NCBI RefSeq assembly: GCF_900130025.1
Contig: NZ_FQXR01000018.1
Span: 1 to 52,328 of the forward strand
DNA: 52,328 nt
Direction of reading: 5' to 3'
Source of the DNA: Sporanaerobacter acetigenes DSM 13106
GTDB taxonomy: Bacteria; Bacillota; Clostridia; Tissierellales; Sporanaerobacteraceae
Positions 1 to 8,100 of the stretch are shown here, piece by piece; within the stretch, counting starts at the first letter, position 1; each line of letters begins with the position of its first letter. The notes under the pieces were generated by a model. The model worked only from the letters and a program-made list of their open reading frames with translations. It was not told the DNA's origin and did no database searches. A program made the position numbers and the translations under genes.

Positions 1-11
1 ATGCTAAATTA

Positions 12-35
12 TGCACACGGGTGTGCAGTTTTTTT
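12..35 (+). terminator. Intrinsic terminator of an upstream gene outside the window
   Basis: TGCACA pairs with TGTGCA around a CGGG tetraloop, followed by a run of seven T after one G. It most likely ends a transcript entering from the left edge. No gene is visible before it. Confidence 0.5.
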
Positions 36-341
36 GGGTGTGTGCACTTTTTAGCGATAAGGTTTTCTTAATAAACAAGCTCTCTATTTTTTAAAAAAAT
101 TGTGTTAAAATATAAAATATGAGTGAGTTTTACATAAAGGGGGTGGAGAGAAATAAAACCTAGTAGGGATTTAATTATGGGGTATTGATTAATTTTTTTG
201 TATATCATAAGAAACAATTAATTATTGAGGGGATATAGTATAATTAAAACAAAGGTTGGGGCAAAAAACTAATAAAAAGATAATAAGATATAAATTAAAA
301 GCATGAATTACTATAGTGGGAAATAAGGAGGATCAATTACG

Positions 342-647
342 ATGGATATTATGGAAAAATGGAAAAATGAATATTTAATAGAAGATAGTAAATATGAAAA
401 TCATGTGAATTAGTTTATCGAATATTTAAAATCAATTAATAAAAGCAATAGACCAACAAGTATTACGATTGATGATGTAGTGGATTGTATAGGAAGTTAT
501 AATAAGAAACAAAAGATAAATACTATTAGTAGCATGGAGAATCATTTAGAAGCCGTTAAGGCTTTTTATAAATATTTAGTTAGTAAGAATTATGCCACTG
601 ATATTTTTTCAACAATACATTCATATTTATTAATTAATTATATATAG
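342..647 (+). pseudogene. Broken gene, integrase-like SAM/core-binding domain
   Basis: The ATG at 342 follows a good AAGGAGG site, but the frame meets an amber TAG at 411 after 23 codons. The same frame stays open past it to a TAG at 645. The joined product would be about 100 residues. Its second half (NHLEAVKAFYKYLVSKNYA) looks like the N-terminal core-binding domain of tyrosine recombinases; no catalytic domain follows. Either the gene was killed by a point mutation, or the part after the stop is a relic. It lies directly before the candidate RNA and the McrBC operon. The family assignment is by eye and only moderate. Confidence 0.5.
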
Positions 648-694
648 ACCATTAAATTTTATTATTTTAATCAAAAGGATAAATGAGGAGGTAA

Positions 695-905
695 CTTCCC
701 TAGTTATGCGTATTTGCCTTATTTCCTCAGACAACCCATGTGGAGATTATAGTTAGGCTGAAAAGAAAAGACAGTTGAGGGGTTGGAAATAGCGGGATTC
801 AGGGGAGAAAGAAAATGTATATGTTACCTTGGACGGGATTAGAAAATATGGAAGTTTAGATATGAGTCAGTTGGGACTTAGAGTTATAATCCTTACTGGT
901 TTTTT
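695..905 (+). ncRNA. Candidate structured RNA, copy A
   Basis: There is no convincing ORF between 648 and 1009. The stretch shares TTATGCGTATT (704-714) and CCATGTGGAGA (736-746) with 7454-7464 and 7487-7497, at almost the same spacing (32 versus 33 nt). A closing helix CTTCCCT/AGGGGAG (695-701 with 801-807, one wobble) sits where copy B has the different but also complementary CAAAACCC/GGGTTTTG. The closed domains are 113 and 112 nt. A terminator-like hairpin follows at 867-905. It lies just upstream of the McrBC operon. I do not recognise a known RNA family. Transcription is inferred, not shown. Confidence 0.55.
867..905 (+). terminator. Intrinsic terminator after candidate RNA copy A
   Basis: TCAGTTGGGA pairs with TCCTTACTGG (one mismatch, two G-U type pairs) and is followed by six T (900-905). 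It separates the candidate RNA from the McrBC start at 1010. Confidence 0.5.
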
Positions 906-1009
906 GTTATTGATATAGCTTTATTTGAAAATACATATCTTTAAGATATAATAATAATACAGGCTATACAAATTCTAGAGTAACAAAGCAAGTGGGGGGT
1001 GTGGGTTAA

Positions 1010-3307
1010 TTGAGAAGGAAAATATTTGAAAAATGGTTAAAAGAAAATACTAATTTAGCAGATGGTACTATAAATTCATATGGCTCAGCTATAACCACTG
1101 TCAGTAATTTTGGGCTAGGAGAAAAAATCATATCAGAAGATATATATGGGGTTAAAGATATTGCAGTATTGAATGAGATAATTAATTTACTTGAATCCTC
1201 CGAATTATATATAGAAAAAAATTTAGTGTCAAAAAGAAGGTGGAGTTCTGCTTTAGAACAATATAAACAGTTTACCATGGCTGTTGGGCAAATGGCTAAT
1301 AGCAATGATTTAGATATAAAAGATACTTTAAATAATACTTATTTAAAACTTGAATTTGAACAGTGGTTGGGCGAACAAATTCAAAGTAATGGAAGTCCGT
1401 ATTCTCCTCATACACAAAAAGGATACATCTATGCTCTTGAAAAAGCATGTAGTGAAATTGAAAATCTTAATTTAGAAAATGATGACTTATTTACCGTTGG
1501 TTCGGTTGATGAATTTAAGAAAATTGATGAGAGGGTAAGAACCAACAAAGATTTTAAACGAGTAAACGAGAAATTTGGTAATGGTCAATTATCTGCAGGG
1601 ATGATAAAATATGGTGAATTTTTAGCAGAAAGAGAAACAAAGGAAAATTCTCAAGTAGAAGTTAATAATATGCTAGAAAATCAGTATGAATGGACAAGAT
1701 TTTATGAGGAAACCGCTAAAGCTCTGTTAGAATACAAGGATAATCGATTGGAATTGATGGATGGGATTAGTAAAATATTTAATAAAATTGATATGAAAAA
1801 TCCTTTAATGAAAAAATTAGCTGATGGTAAGGAAGAAGTTTTGACTGATGTTTGCCCATTTACAGTTTTTGGACTATTCAATAAAGGGATTACAAATAAA
1901 AATAGAATATTGATAATGGAAGAACTTGCGGATTTACTTGGTGTCCAAGAGAGTGTACCTACCTCATTTGATGGTATTCCTGTGCTAAATAATATGAAGT
2001 CATGGTTCTTTGGTGGTGAGGATCATAGAAAAGAAACTGATATAGATAATTTATGGATGTTGTTCGAGTGCGCAATTAACTTAGCTGATGATTATACAGC
2101 AGAAAACAAACATTCATTTATAGAGATATATGATAAAGTAATCAATCAGCATGGTATTCAATGGAATATTACATTTGGGTTATATTGGATTAGGCCATGG
2201 GATTATTTAACTTTAGATAATAATACAAGAACTGCTTTGACAGAGAAACTAAAAATAAAAATACCACGTAATTCCGCAAAAAAAATGTGTACAGGAACAG
2301 ACTATCTCGGTTTGGTAGAGATGATGAAAGAAAAATTTGATGATGAAGATTACCCTGTTCATTCTTTTCCAGAGTTATCCTATAAAGCCTGGAGCGGAGA
2401 AATCGAAACTAGGATAGGAGCAACAGTTTCACCCTTTGATATTCCAACTCAAGTAGAATACGAATCTTATACTAAGTCAGATTTCTTATCAGATGTTTTT
2501 ATTAGCGAAGAAAAATATGAGACCATAAAATCATTGTTAAAAAGAAAAAAGAATCTTATACTACAAGGTGCACCAGGAGTAGGCAAGACATATGTAGCTA
2601 AAAGATTAGCTTATTCTATAATGGGGAAAAAAGATGAATCCAAAATAAAAATGCTTCAATTTCATCAGAGCTATGCATATGAGGATTTTATTATGGGCTA
2701 TAGACCTAATGAAACTGGTTTTGAATTAAAGGAAGGACCCTTCCATCAATTCTGCAAAATAGCATCAGAAAATCTAGATGAGGATTACTTTTTTATTATA
2801 GATGAAATTAATAGAGGAAATATGAGCAAAATATTTGGAGAATTAATGATGCTAATAGAAAGTGATAAACGTGGAGAAGAGATAATACTTACTTATTCAG
2901 ATGAGCTCTTTTATGTGCCAGAAAACTTATATATTATTGGTATGATGAATACTGCTGATAGAAGCTTAGCAATAATAGATTATGCTTTAAGAAGAAGGTT
3001 CTGTTTTGTTGAATTGGAACCCGCATTTGAAACAGAAGCATTTAAAAAACACCTTCTATTACAAGGGGCTAGTGAAGATTTAATAAATAAAATAAAGATG
3101 AGAATAGGAAGCCTTAATTTAGAGATTGAAAAAGATGTTAATTTAGGTAAAGGTTTTAGAATCGGGCACAGCTATTTTTGTAACTATGTAGATACGGATA
3201 AATGGTATGAAGAGGTAATCAAATATGAGATTCAGCCACTTATTAAGGAATATTGGTTTGATGAAGAGGAAAAAGCAAAGAACTATGTTGAAGATTTATT
3301 AAGGTGA
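1010..3307 (+). CDS. mcrB: McrB-like AAA+ GTPase of a McrBC-type restriction system
   Basis: This is the motor subunit that would power and direct the McrC nuclease on incoming, probably modified, DNA. The C-terminal AAA+ module has the McrB-type P-loop GAPGVGKT (residues 520-527), Walker B DEINRGN (598-604) and sensor motif MNTADRS (about 646-652). The first 500 residues hold an integrase-like helical N-terminus and a central segment (WIRPWDYLTLDNNTR) common in long McrB-type proteins; this part probably includes the target-recognition domain. The start is TTG, chosen because GGGGGGTG lies about 10 nt upstream. The stop overlaps the mcrC translation signal, so the two genes are coupled. At 765 residues it is much longer than E. 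coli McrB (about 460). The DNA signal it reads cannot be told from sequence. Confidence 0.88.
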   Translation: MRRKIFEKWLKENTNLADGTINSYGSAITTVSNFGLGEKIISEDIYGVKDIAVLNEIINLLESSELYIEKNLVSKRRWSSALEQYKQFTMAVGQMANSNDLDIKDTLNNTYLKLEFEQWLGEQIQSNGSPYSPHTQKGYIYALEKACSEIENLNLENDDLFTVGSVDEFKKIDERVRTNKDFKRVNEKFGNGQLSAGMIKYGEFLAERETKENSQVEVNNMLENQYEWTRFYEETAKALLEYKDNRLELMDGISKIFNKIDMKNPLMKKLADGKEEVLTDVCPFTVFGLFNKGITNKNRILIMEELADLLGVQESVPTSFDGIPVLNNMKSWFFGGEDHRKETDIDNLWMLFECAINLADDYTAENKHSFIEIYDKVINQHGIQWNITFGLYWIRPWDYLTLDNNTRTALTEKLKIKIPRNSAKKMCTGTDYLGLVEMMKEKFDDEDYPVHSFPELSYKAWSGEIETRIGATVSPFDIPTQVEYESYTKSDFLSDVFISEEKYETIKSLLKRKKNLILQGAPGVGKTYVAKRLAYSIMGKKDESKIKMLQFHQSYAYEDFIMGYRPNETGFELKEGPFHQFCKIASENLDEDYFFIIDEINRGNMSKIFGELMMLIESDKRGEEIILTYSDELFYVPENLYIIGMMNTADRSLAIIDYALRRRFCFVELEPAFETEAFKKHLLLQGASEDLINKIKMRIGSLNLEIEKDVNLGKGFRIGHSYFCNYVDTDKWYEEVIKYEIQPLIKEYWFDEEEKAKNYVEDLLR

Positions 3308-3312
3308 TTGAT

Positions 3313-4362
3313 ATGAATGCTAGTCCTAAAATTCCAATAAAAAATATATATTATATGCTTTGTTATGCATGGAATGTACTTGAGCAGTCAGATAATATTT
3401 TTTTGGGTAGTGAAAAGTTTGATAATATATATAATCTATTTGCAAGGATCTACATTAATGGGACAAGTAGTTTAATCAAGAGAGGATTCAATAGATACTA
3501 TATTCAGGAAAATGAAGCAACATCAACTCTTAAAGGGAAGATAAATATATCAGATTCGATAAAGGAACAGACTTTCTACAATGCAAGTATGATTTGTCAG
3601 TTTGATGATTTTTCAAAGAATATTAAATTAAACCAGATTATAAAAACTACGATTAATATATTAGTAAAATCACCTCAGCTAGATGATGATTTAAGAAACA
3701 AACTATTAAAAATAAGATTACATTTTTCAGATATTCAGGATATTAGGCTTTCTAAGGAATTATTTTCTTCTCTTAGGTATAATAGAAATAATTATCACTA
3801 TAGAATGCTAATAAATATTAGTGAATTAATCTATTGCGGTTTAATTACCAACGAGGATGATAATGAATTTACATTTTCAGATTTTATAAGGGATAATCAA
3901 ATGGCAAAGCTTTATGAAAAATTTGTATTAAATTTTTATAAAATTCATCTAGATGAAAATTTATATAAAGTGCATTCTCCTAAACTGAAATGGAATTTAG
4001 ATGAGGAAATTAGTGAAGAAGAACTATCCCTACTTCCAGAAATGAGAACTGATATAGTAATTGAAGACAAGGTTAAAAATACCCAATTAATAATCGATAC
4101 TAAATACTATGCACAGACATTGGTTTCAAGTAACTGGACAGATATTGAAAAGGTTCGTACTGCCCATTTGTTTCAAATCTTAGCATATGTAAACAATAGC
4201 AATTTTACAGGTGATATAAAAGGAATGTTATTATATCCAACTATAGAAAAAGAGATTAATGCAAACTTTCCAATACTCGGGAAAAGAATAGGAATAAGAA
4301 CTTTGAATCTTAATACAGAATGGAAAGATATATTGGATAGATTGTTATCGTTGGTAATATAA
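3313..4362 (+). CDS. mcrC: McrC-like PD-(D/E)xK nuclease subunit
   Basis: This is the nuclease partner of the preceding McrB-like GTPase. The N-terminus has the characteristic McrC motif IPIKNIYYMLCYAWN. A PD-(D/E)xK site is visible as D247 (RTDIVIED) followed by D262-T-K264 (IIDTKYY). I place the start at the ATG at 3313, which has AAGGTG 7 nt upstream; an in-frame GTG at 3304 overlaps the mcrB stop and is less likely. About 349 residues, normal for the family. No further gene of this operon follows; the next 220 bases hold no clear feature. Confidence 0.9.
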   Translation: MNASPKIPIKNIYYMLCYAWNVLEQSDNIFLGSEKFDNIYNLFARIYINGTSSLIKRGFNRYYIQENEATSTLKGKINISDSIKEQTFYNASMICQFDDFSKNIKLNQIIKTTINILVKSPQLDDDLRNKLLKIRLHFSDIQDIRLSKELFSSLRYNRNNYHYRMLINISELIYCGLITNEDDNEFTFSDFIRDNQMAKLYEKFVLNFYKIHLDENLYKVHSPKLKWNLDEEISEEELSLLPEMRTDIVIEDKVKNTQLIIDTKYYAQTLVSSNWTDIEKVRTAHLFQILAYVNNSNFTGDIKGMLLYPTIEKEINANFPILGKRIGIRTLNLNTEWKDILDRLLSLVI

Positions 4363-4585
4363 GATTTAATAAAGATTAATCATGTAAGTTCTCAAAATTA
4401 AGTAGAGGAAGGTGGAAAAGGGCAAAAATATAAAATAGGTTATTCATAGAATACTATCTTATTCTACGTCCATGAATTCTTGATAATGATAAGTACTTTA
4501 AAAAATCTCTATAATTTATTTCATAATCACGTGAAATACTGAGTAAACAGTGGGAAATATCAAATTAGTAAAAGGGGAAAATATT

Positions 4586-5962
4586 ATGGTATATGATGAT
4601 AAAATTTTTACTATTATAAATGATTATAGACTTCCAATAAGTAGGGGGGAGCTACCAATAGATATATTTTTGGAAGGCTATTTTAAGGAATATATAGAAG
4701 CAATTAAAATAGCTATAAGTAATACTGACAATCGTTTTTTTAGGGATGAATTCTATAATAATCTTGAAAGAGAATTTTATTTAATAGAGGAATTGTGTAA
4801 TGGTATATTAGAAATTTATCAATTATATGATTCTGCATATATGGTAGAATTATATAAAAAACTTAATGAAGTAATGGGGAAAATTGAAAAGCATTTATAT
4901 ATAAAAGAAATTAAAACGATTAATGATTTTTATAGGATAAGAGTTGAAAATGGAGAAAAATATAGTCGAAAAGATTTATTTCATATACCAATGAGTAAAC
5001 GGGAATTAATTAGACCGTATAGATATAGTATAGCTGGATATCCATGTTTATATTTGGCGAGTTATATAGAGTTATGCTGGTTTGAATGTGGTATGCCCCA
5101 AAAGTTTAGTTTTAGTAAATTTAGATTCAACCCAATTGATAGGGGCACTCTAAAGTTAATAGATTTTTCTATTCAACCATTAGAATTAATTAGTGATGTG
5201 GAGATTGGGTATTATAATCACGCAGATAAGAAAGAATTGATTGATAATTATTTAATTAAGTATTTAATTACATATCCTCTTAGAGCAGCATGTTCTGTCA
5301 AAGTAAATAATAAAGATAATCCATTTATCGAAGAGTATATTATTCCACAACTATTATTGTTATGGATTAGGCATAATGATAATTTTGATGGTGTAGCATA
5401 TTTGACTGCTTCAGCAATAGAGGCTGCATATGAATGGAATGCCTTCAATCTTGTATTACCAGCTAAGGATATTAAACAAGAGTATTGTAGCAAATTATCA
5501 CAGATGTTTGAAATATCAGAACCTGTTAGTTGTGATATTAGTAAGATATTTATAAGTTATTCTTATAAGGTTGAAAATGTAAAGGAATTTTTAAAAGAAT
5601 TAGAGTATGCATATTTAGAGGGCCAATCGTTTTATTTATATAAAGAAATTATATCACTATGCAAATCCTTCCTATTATTTTATGATTGTATAGTTTCTGA
5701 AAAGTATGCTGATGCTGAAGTTTTATATCAAACTATGGATACAATAAATTTATTTGCTAATGTGATAGATGATAATGGAGGAGTTTTTGAAAAGATAGCA
5801 ATTAAAAAAGCAAAGAATTGGGATGAGCGAATATTAGAAGATAAGGTAACAAAATCTTATAATAATATAATTGAAAAGTTTTCGAAGGATGTGAAACTGA
5901 TATTGTCAATATTACTTGACAGTTTTTTCTCGCATAGTTCGTTATTAGGCAGCTTGGTTTAG
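4586..5962 (+). pseudogene. RES-domain protein gene, 3' end cut off by IS3 insertion
   Basis: The frame opens at ATG 4586 (AAAGGGGA just upstream; a GTG at 4550 is less likely). It is genuine up to 5916, after which it runs into the insertion element and stops at 5960-5962. Residues about 116-169 resemble the NAD-handling RES domain: FYRIR (R117), then R146-YS, GYPCLYLAS, E162 and E167. RES proteins are often NAD-degrading toxins, but this protein is longer than the usual TA toxin and has extra helical regions on both sides. Removing the element and one target duplication restores an unbroken frame of about 479 codons ending at 7355. The lost tail is 35 or so residues outside the RES core, so partial function is possible. 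The RES assignment is by motif. Confidence 0.65.
5914..5916. repeat. Target-site duplication ACT, left copy
   Basis: ACT directly precedes the left inverted repeat of the IS3-family element and is matched by ACT at 7244-7246 just outside the right end. A 3-bp duplication is normal for this family. Confidence 0.75.
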
Positions 5963-6853
5963 AGATTCATAGTATCTCTGTCTTTTAACCATAGGAGGTA
6001 GCCCACCATTGGCAGAGCAAATCCTCCTGTTGTTCCAATAACTGATGAAATAACGCCATATAAGAATCTTAAGTTCTTCAACAGTCATTTCTTTAGTGTT
6101 GTAACGATCATAAAGCAGCTCTTCTTTCATTCTGGCCCACATACTTTCACACCTTGCATTGTCATGGCATCTGCCACCATCACTGTTCATACTTTGCTGT
6201 ATGCCATATTTATTTATTACATTGCGATATTCATTACTGGTGTACTGTGTACCTCTATCAGAGTGAACAATGGCACCCCTAAGTTTAGGATAAGCTTTAA
6301 AAGCATTATCAAGAGTATTTACACACAAGGTGGCTTTCATATTTGTATCCATTGAAAGCCCAAGAACTGCTAAATCATAGCAGTCAAAAATTGCAGATAC
6401 ATAAAGTTTACCATCTTTTGCTTTAATTTCTGATATGTCTGTTACAGTCTTTTTAAGAGGCTCAGATGCTCTGAAATCACGCTTAAGAAGATCATCAGAT
6501 TTTCTGGCTTCGCGGTCAGCTTTGGTTATACCATTAGGTTTACGTTTAGGTTTATGACTAAGACCAATTTCCTCCATAACTCTATAAACAGTACGTTCAC
6601 TAGGGATATGGACATTTTCAGGATTTTTTAGAAGTAAGGCTTGATGCATACGGATTCTTCCATAGGTATCATTGTACTCATCTTCAGAATTGATTTTTAT
6701 CATTTCTTCAGCGACAGCCTCATACTTCCAAGGTTTATCTTTATTTGCCAGATAATTATGAAAGCCTTGACGGCTAACTTTAAGCATCCTACAATAAAAT
6801 GATATTTTACCCTTAATCATGCCGTCATTAGTCTTAATAGCTATAAATCTCAT
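5945..6853 (-). CDS. IS3-family transposase OrfB (DDE integrase domain)
   Basis: This is the catalytic half of the transposase, cutting and joining the element ends. An N-terminal helical segment (SFYCRMLKVSRQGFHNYL) precedes the rve-type core. The DDE triad is visible in order as TDISEI, HSDRGTQYTS and DNARCESMWARMKEEL. The frame is about 302 residues and intact. Its ATG overlaps the orfA stop as ATGA, so translation is probably coupled. No clear A6G slip site was seen for a fused OrfAB. Confidence 0.92.
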   Translation of the reverse strand: MRFIAIKTNDGMIKGKISFYCRMLKVSRQGFHNYLANKDKPWKYEAVAEEMIKINSEDEYNDTYGRIRMHQALLLKNPENVHIPSERTVYRVMEEIGLSHKPKRKPNGITKADREARKSDDLLKRDFRASEPLKKTVTDISEIKAKDGKLYVSAIFDCYDLAVLGLSMDTNMKATLCVNTLDNAFKAYPKLRGAIVHSDRGTQYTSNEYRNVINKYGIQQSMNSDGGRCHDNARCESMWARMKEELLYDRYNTKEMTVEELKILIWRYFISYWNNRRICSANGGLPPMVKRQRYYESLNQAA

Positions 6854-7185
6854 TCGTGAGTTTTTACTGACTTCCGACGGCTGGCGGCGAAAAAAGCGCT
6901 TGCTTCCTCTAGAAATTCATTCTCTTCCTTCAAACGTTTGATTTCCTTACTCTGCTCTTTAACTTGCTTTTTTAGGGTCATAAGTTCTTCTGTAAGGGAA
7001 AGAGCACTATCAGGAGTGTGTGAACCAGCACCTAAATCAAGTACGCCTTCTTTAGAGGCTTTTACCCATCCGCTTACTGTGCTTGGAGCAATTCCTATTT
7101 CTTTTGCAGCTTTATTAATACCAATTTCCTTGGCTAACTTAACTGCCTGGACTTTATAATCCTGGTCATAACGTTTTTGTGCCAT
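6850..7185 (-). CDS. IS3-family transposase OrfA (HTH and leucine-zipper-like)
   Basis: This is the DNA-binding half of the transposase, which recognises the terminal repeats. An N-terminal helix-turn-helix (KEIGINKAAKEIGIAPSTVS, followed by GWVKA) is followed by a C-terminal coiled coil (TLKKQVKEQSKEIKRLKEEN). The start is the ATG at 7185, which follows AAGGAGG; an upstream in-frame GTG is less likely. About 111 residues. Confidence 0.9.
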   Translation of the reverse strand: MAQKRYDQDYKVQAVKLAKEIGINKAAKEIGIAPSTVSGWVKASKEGVLDLGAGSHTPDSALSLTEELMTLKKQVKEQSKEIKRLKEENEFLEEASAFFAASRRKSVKTHE

Positions 7186-7243
7186 GATAAGCACCTCCTT
7201 ATTCTCTTAATTATATTTTGAATTATACGAGAATAAGGTGTCA

Positions 7244-7246
7244 ACT
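7244..7246. repeat. Target-site duplication ACT, right copy
   Basis: This matches the ACT at 5914-5916 on the other side of the element. Removing the element and this copy rejoins the reading frame of the RES-domain gene exactly. Confidence 0.75.
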
Positions 7247-7355
7247 TTATTTATACAACATCAAACCTGTATTAATGAGTTTATGGGGGTATGTGAAAAC
7301 AATTCATGACGGTACTACAATAGATAATAATTCTTTTGAATATATTCGGGATTAG
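7247..7355 (+). pseudogene. Displaced 3' remnant of the RES-domain gene
   Basis: Joining 5916 to 7247 continues the RES-gene frame as LLYLYNIKPVLMSLWGYVK, then IHDGTTIDNNSFEYIRD, ending at TAG 7353-7355. The segment has no start or ribosome site of its own. It shows that the gene was intact before the insertion and that nothing has been lost from the 3' end since. Confidence 0.75.
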
Positions 7356-7440
7356 TGATTATAAAGTTTAAATTTGTTTGCTTTAAAGGAATTTAGTGGA
7401 TTTTTTTTAACAAGTGAGTCTAAGTGATGATCCTATTTTG

Positions 7441-7608
7441 CAAAACCCCTTATTTATGCGTATTGGTATTATCTCTACGTCCTAATCCATTTGGAGACGG
7501 TTGTGCTGATAGAGAAGGAATAGGTTAAAATAGCTTGGCTGAGAGGGTTTTGAGTAAATATGTAAGTGTGTTTTTATTCCCCTAGGTGATAAGTTTAGGG
7601 GAATTTTT
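7441..7608 (+). ncRNA. Candidate structured RNA, copy B
   Basis: This lies in the gene-free stretch 7356-7864. An 8-bp closing helix joins CAAAACCC (7441-7448) to GGGTTTTG (7545-7552). Inside it are TTATGCGTATT (7454-7464), a helix TCTCTA/TAGAGA (7472-7477 with 7510-7515) and CCATTTGGAGA (7487-7497). Copy A at 695 shares the core motifs and spacing but has different, compensating helix sequences. It ends at a strong terminator (7576-7608). It sits upstream of the LlaJI-like operon. Function and family are unknown. Confidence 0.6.
7576..7608 (+). terminator. Intrinsic terminator after candidate RNA copy B
   Basis: ATTCCCCTA pairs perfectly with TAGGGGAAT over an 11-nt loop, followed by a run of T. 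No protein gene precedes it closely on this strand, which supports a non-coding transcript ending here. Confidence 0.75.
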
Positions 7609-7730
7609 GTTAGGAGGGTCTATTGTGTACGCAAAAAAAACAAATGTTATGTGAAAAGTATACTATTGCTAGATAAAAGGTATTTTTATTCTACTATTGA
7701 ATAATCATTTGCTATTTTATTGACAATGAG

Positions 7731-7769
7731 ATAAATAAATTTACTATAAGGGTAAATAAATTACTTATA
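7731..7769 (+). repeat. Tandem imperfect direct repeat, possible operator
   Basis: ATAAATAAATTTACTATA and GTAAATAAATTACTTATA lie 21 bp apart, one after the other, about 35 bp upstream of the XRE-gene promoter. The spacing of two helical turns would suit binding of a dimeric regulator such as the XRE protein itself. It could also be simple AT-rich sequence. Confidence 0.3.
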
Positions 7770-7802
7770 TGATAAGAATAATTGCGATATAGGGTAAGAA
7801 TA

Positions 7803-7831
7803 TTGCAGATACAAGTTGTTTATGGTATACT
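7803..7831 (+). promoter_or_regulatory. Sigma-A promoter of the LlaJI-like operon
   Basis: TTGCAG and TATACT are separated by 17 bp, with the XRE start codon 34 bp further on. It is well placed to drive the regulator and, by readthrough, the methyltransferases and restriction genes. Confidence 0.6.
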
Positions 7832-7864
7832 ATCGATAAATTGTTATTACTTAGAGGTGTAAAT

Positions 7865-8071
7865 ATGGTAATTAATTATAATAAATTATGGAAGTTACTA
7901 ATTGATAAAAACATGAAGAAGATGGATTTAAAGGAAGCAGCACATATAGGAACAACGACACTTTCGAGACTAAGTAAAAATCAACCTGTTAGTATGGATG
8001 TATTAATGCGCATTTGCAAAGTTCTTAAATGTGATATTGGTGACATTGTAGAATTTACAGAAAAGGAATAA
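7865..8071 (+). CDS. XRE-family controller of the restriction-modification operon
   Basis: A 68-residue Cro/CI-type helix-turn-helix protein: helices around KKMDLKEAAHIGTTTLSRLS, then a short tail (VLKCDIGDIVEF) typical of small XRE regulators. The start is the ATG at 7865 with AGAGGTG upstream; a TTG at 7841 is less likely. It is the first gene of the operon, 29 bp before the first methyltransferase. In restriction-modification loci this place is often held by a regulator that delays nuclease expression until the DNA is methylated; that role is inferred. Confidence 0.8.
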   Translation: MVINYNKLWKLLIDKNMKKMDLKEAAHIGTTTLSRLSKNQPVSMDVLMRICKVLKCDIGDIVEFTEKE

Positions 8072-8100
8072 CAAAATAATTATTATTTAGGTGATAGAAT

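Larger units (their letters stand above)
5917..7243 (-). mobile_element. IS3-family insertion sequence, complete, 1327 bp
   Basis: The element starts with TGACAG and ends with GGTGTCA, as IS3 elements do (TG...CA). Its 24-bp ends (5917-5940 and 7220-7243) are inverted repeats matching at 19 of 24 positions. It carries orfA and orfB on the minus strand with an ATGA overlap. Both frames and ends look intact, so it may be active and recent. It sits inside the RES-domain gene. Confidence 0.92.

Noticed and set aside
100-165. Tiny ORF starting at ATG 119
   Set aside because: Only 14 codons with no upstream ribosome site and no recognisable product.
695-905. Riboswitch, T-box or retron RNA of a known class
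   Set aside because: None of the conserved motifs of these classes is present and no reverse transcriptase is nearby.
4550-4585. GTG at 4550 as the start of the RES-domain gene
   Set aside because: It has no ribosome site. ATG 4586 has AAAGGGGA at the right distance.
7865-8071. XRE protein as antitoxin of the RES protein (RES-Xre toxin-antitoxin pair)
   Set aside because: It is more than 500 bp away from the restored RES gene, has its own promoter and is joined to the methyltransferase operon. The RES protein is also much longer than TA toxins.
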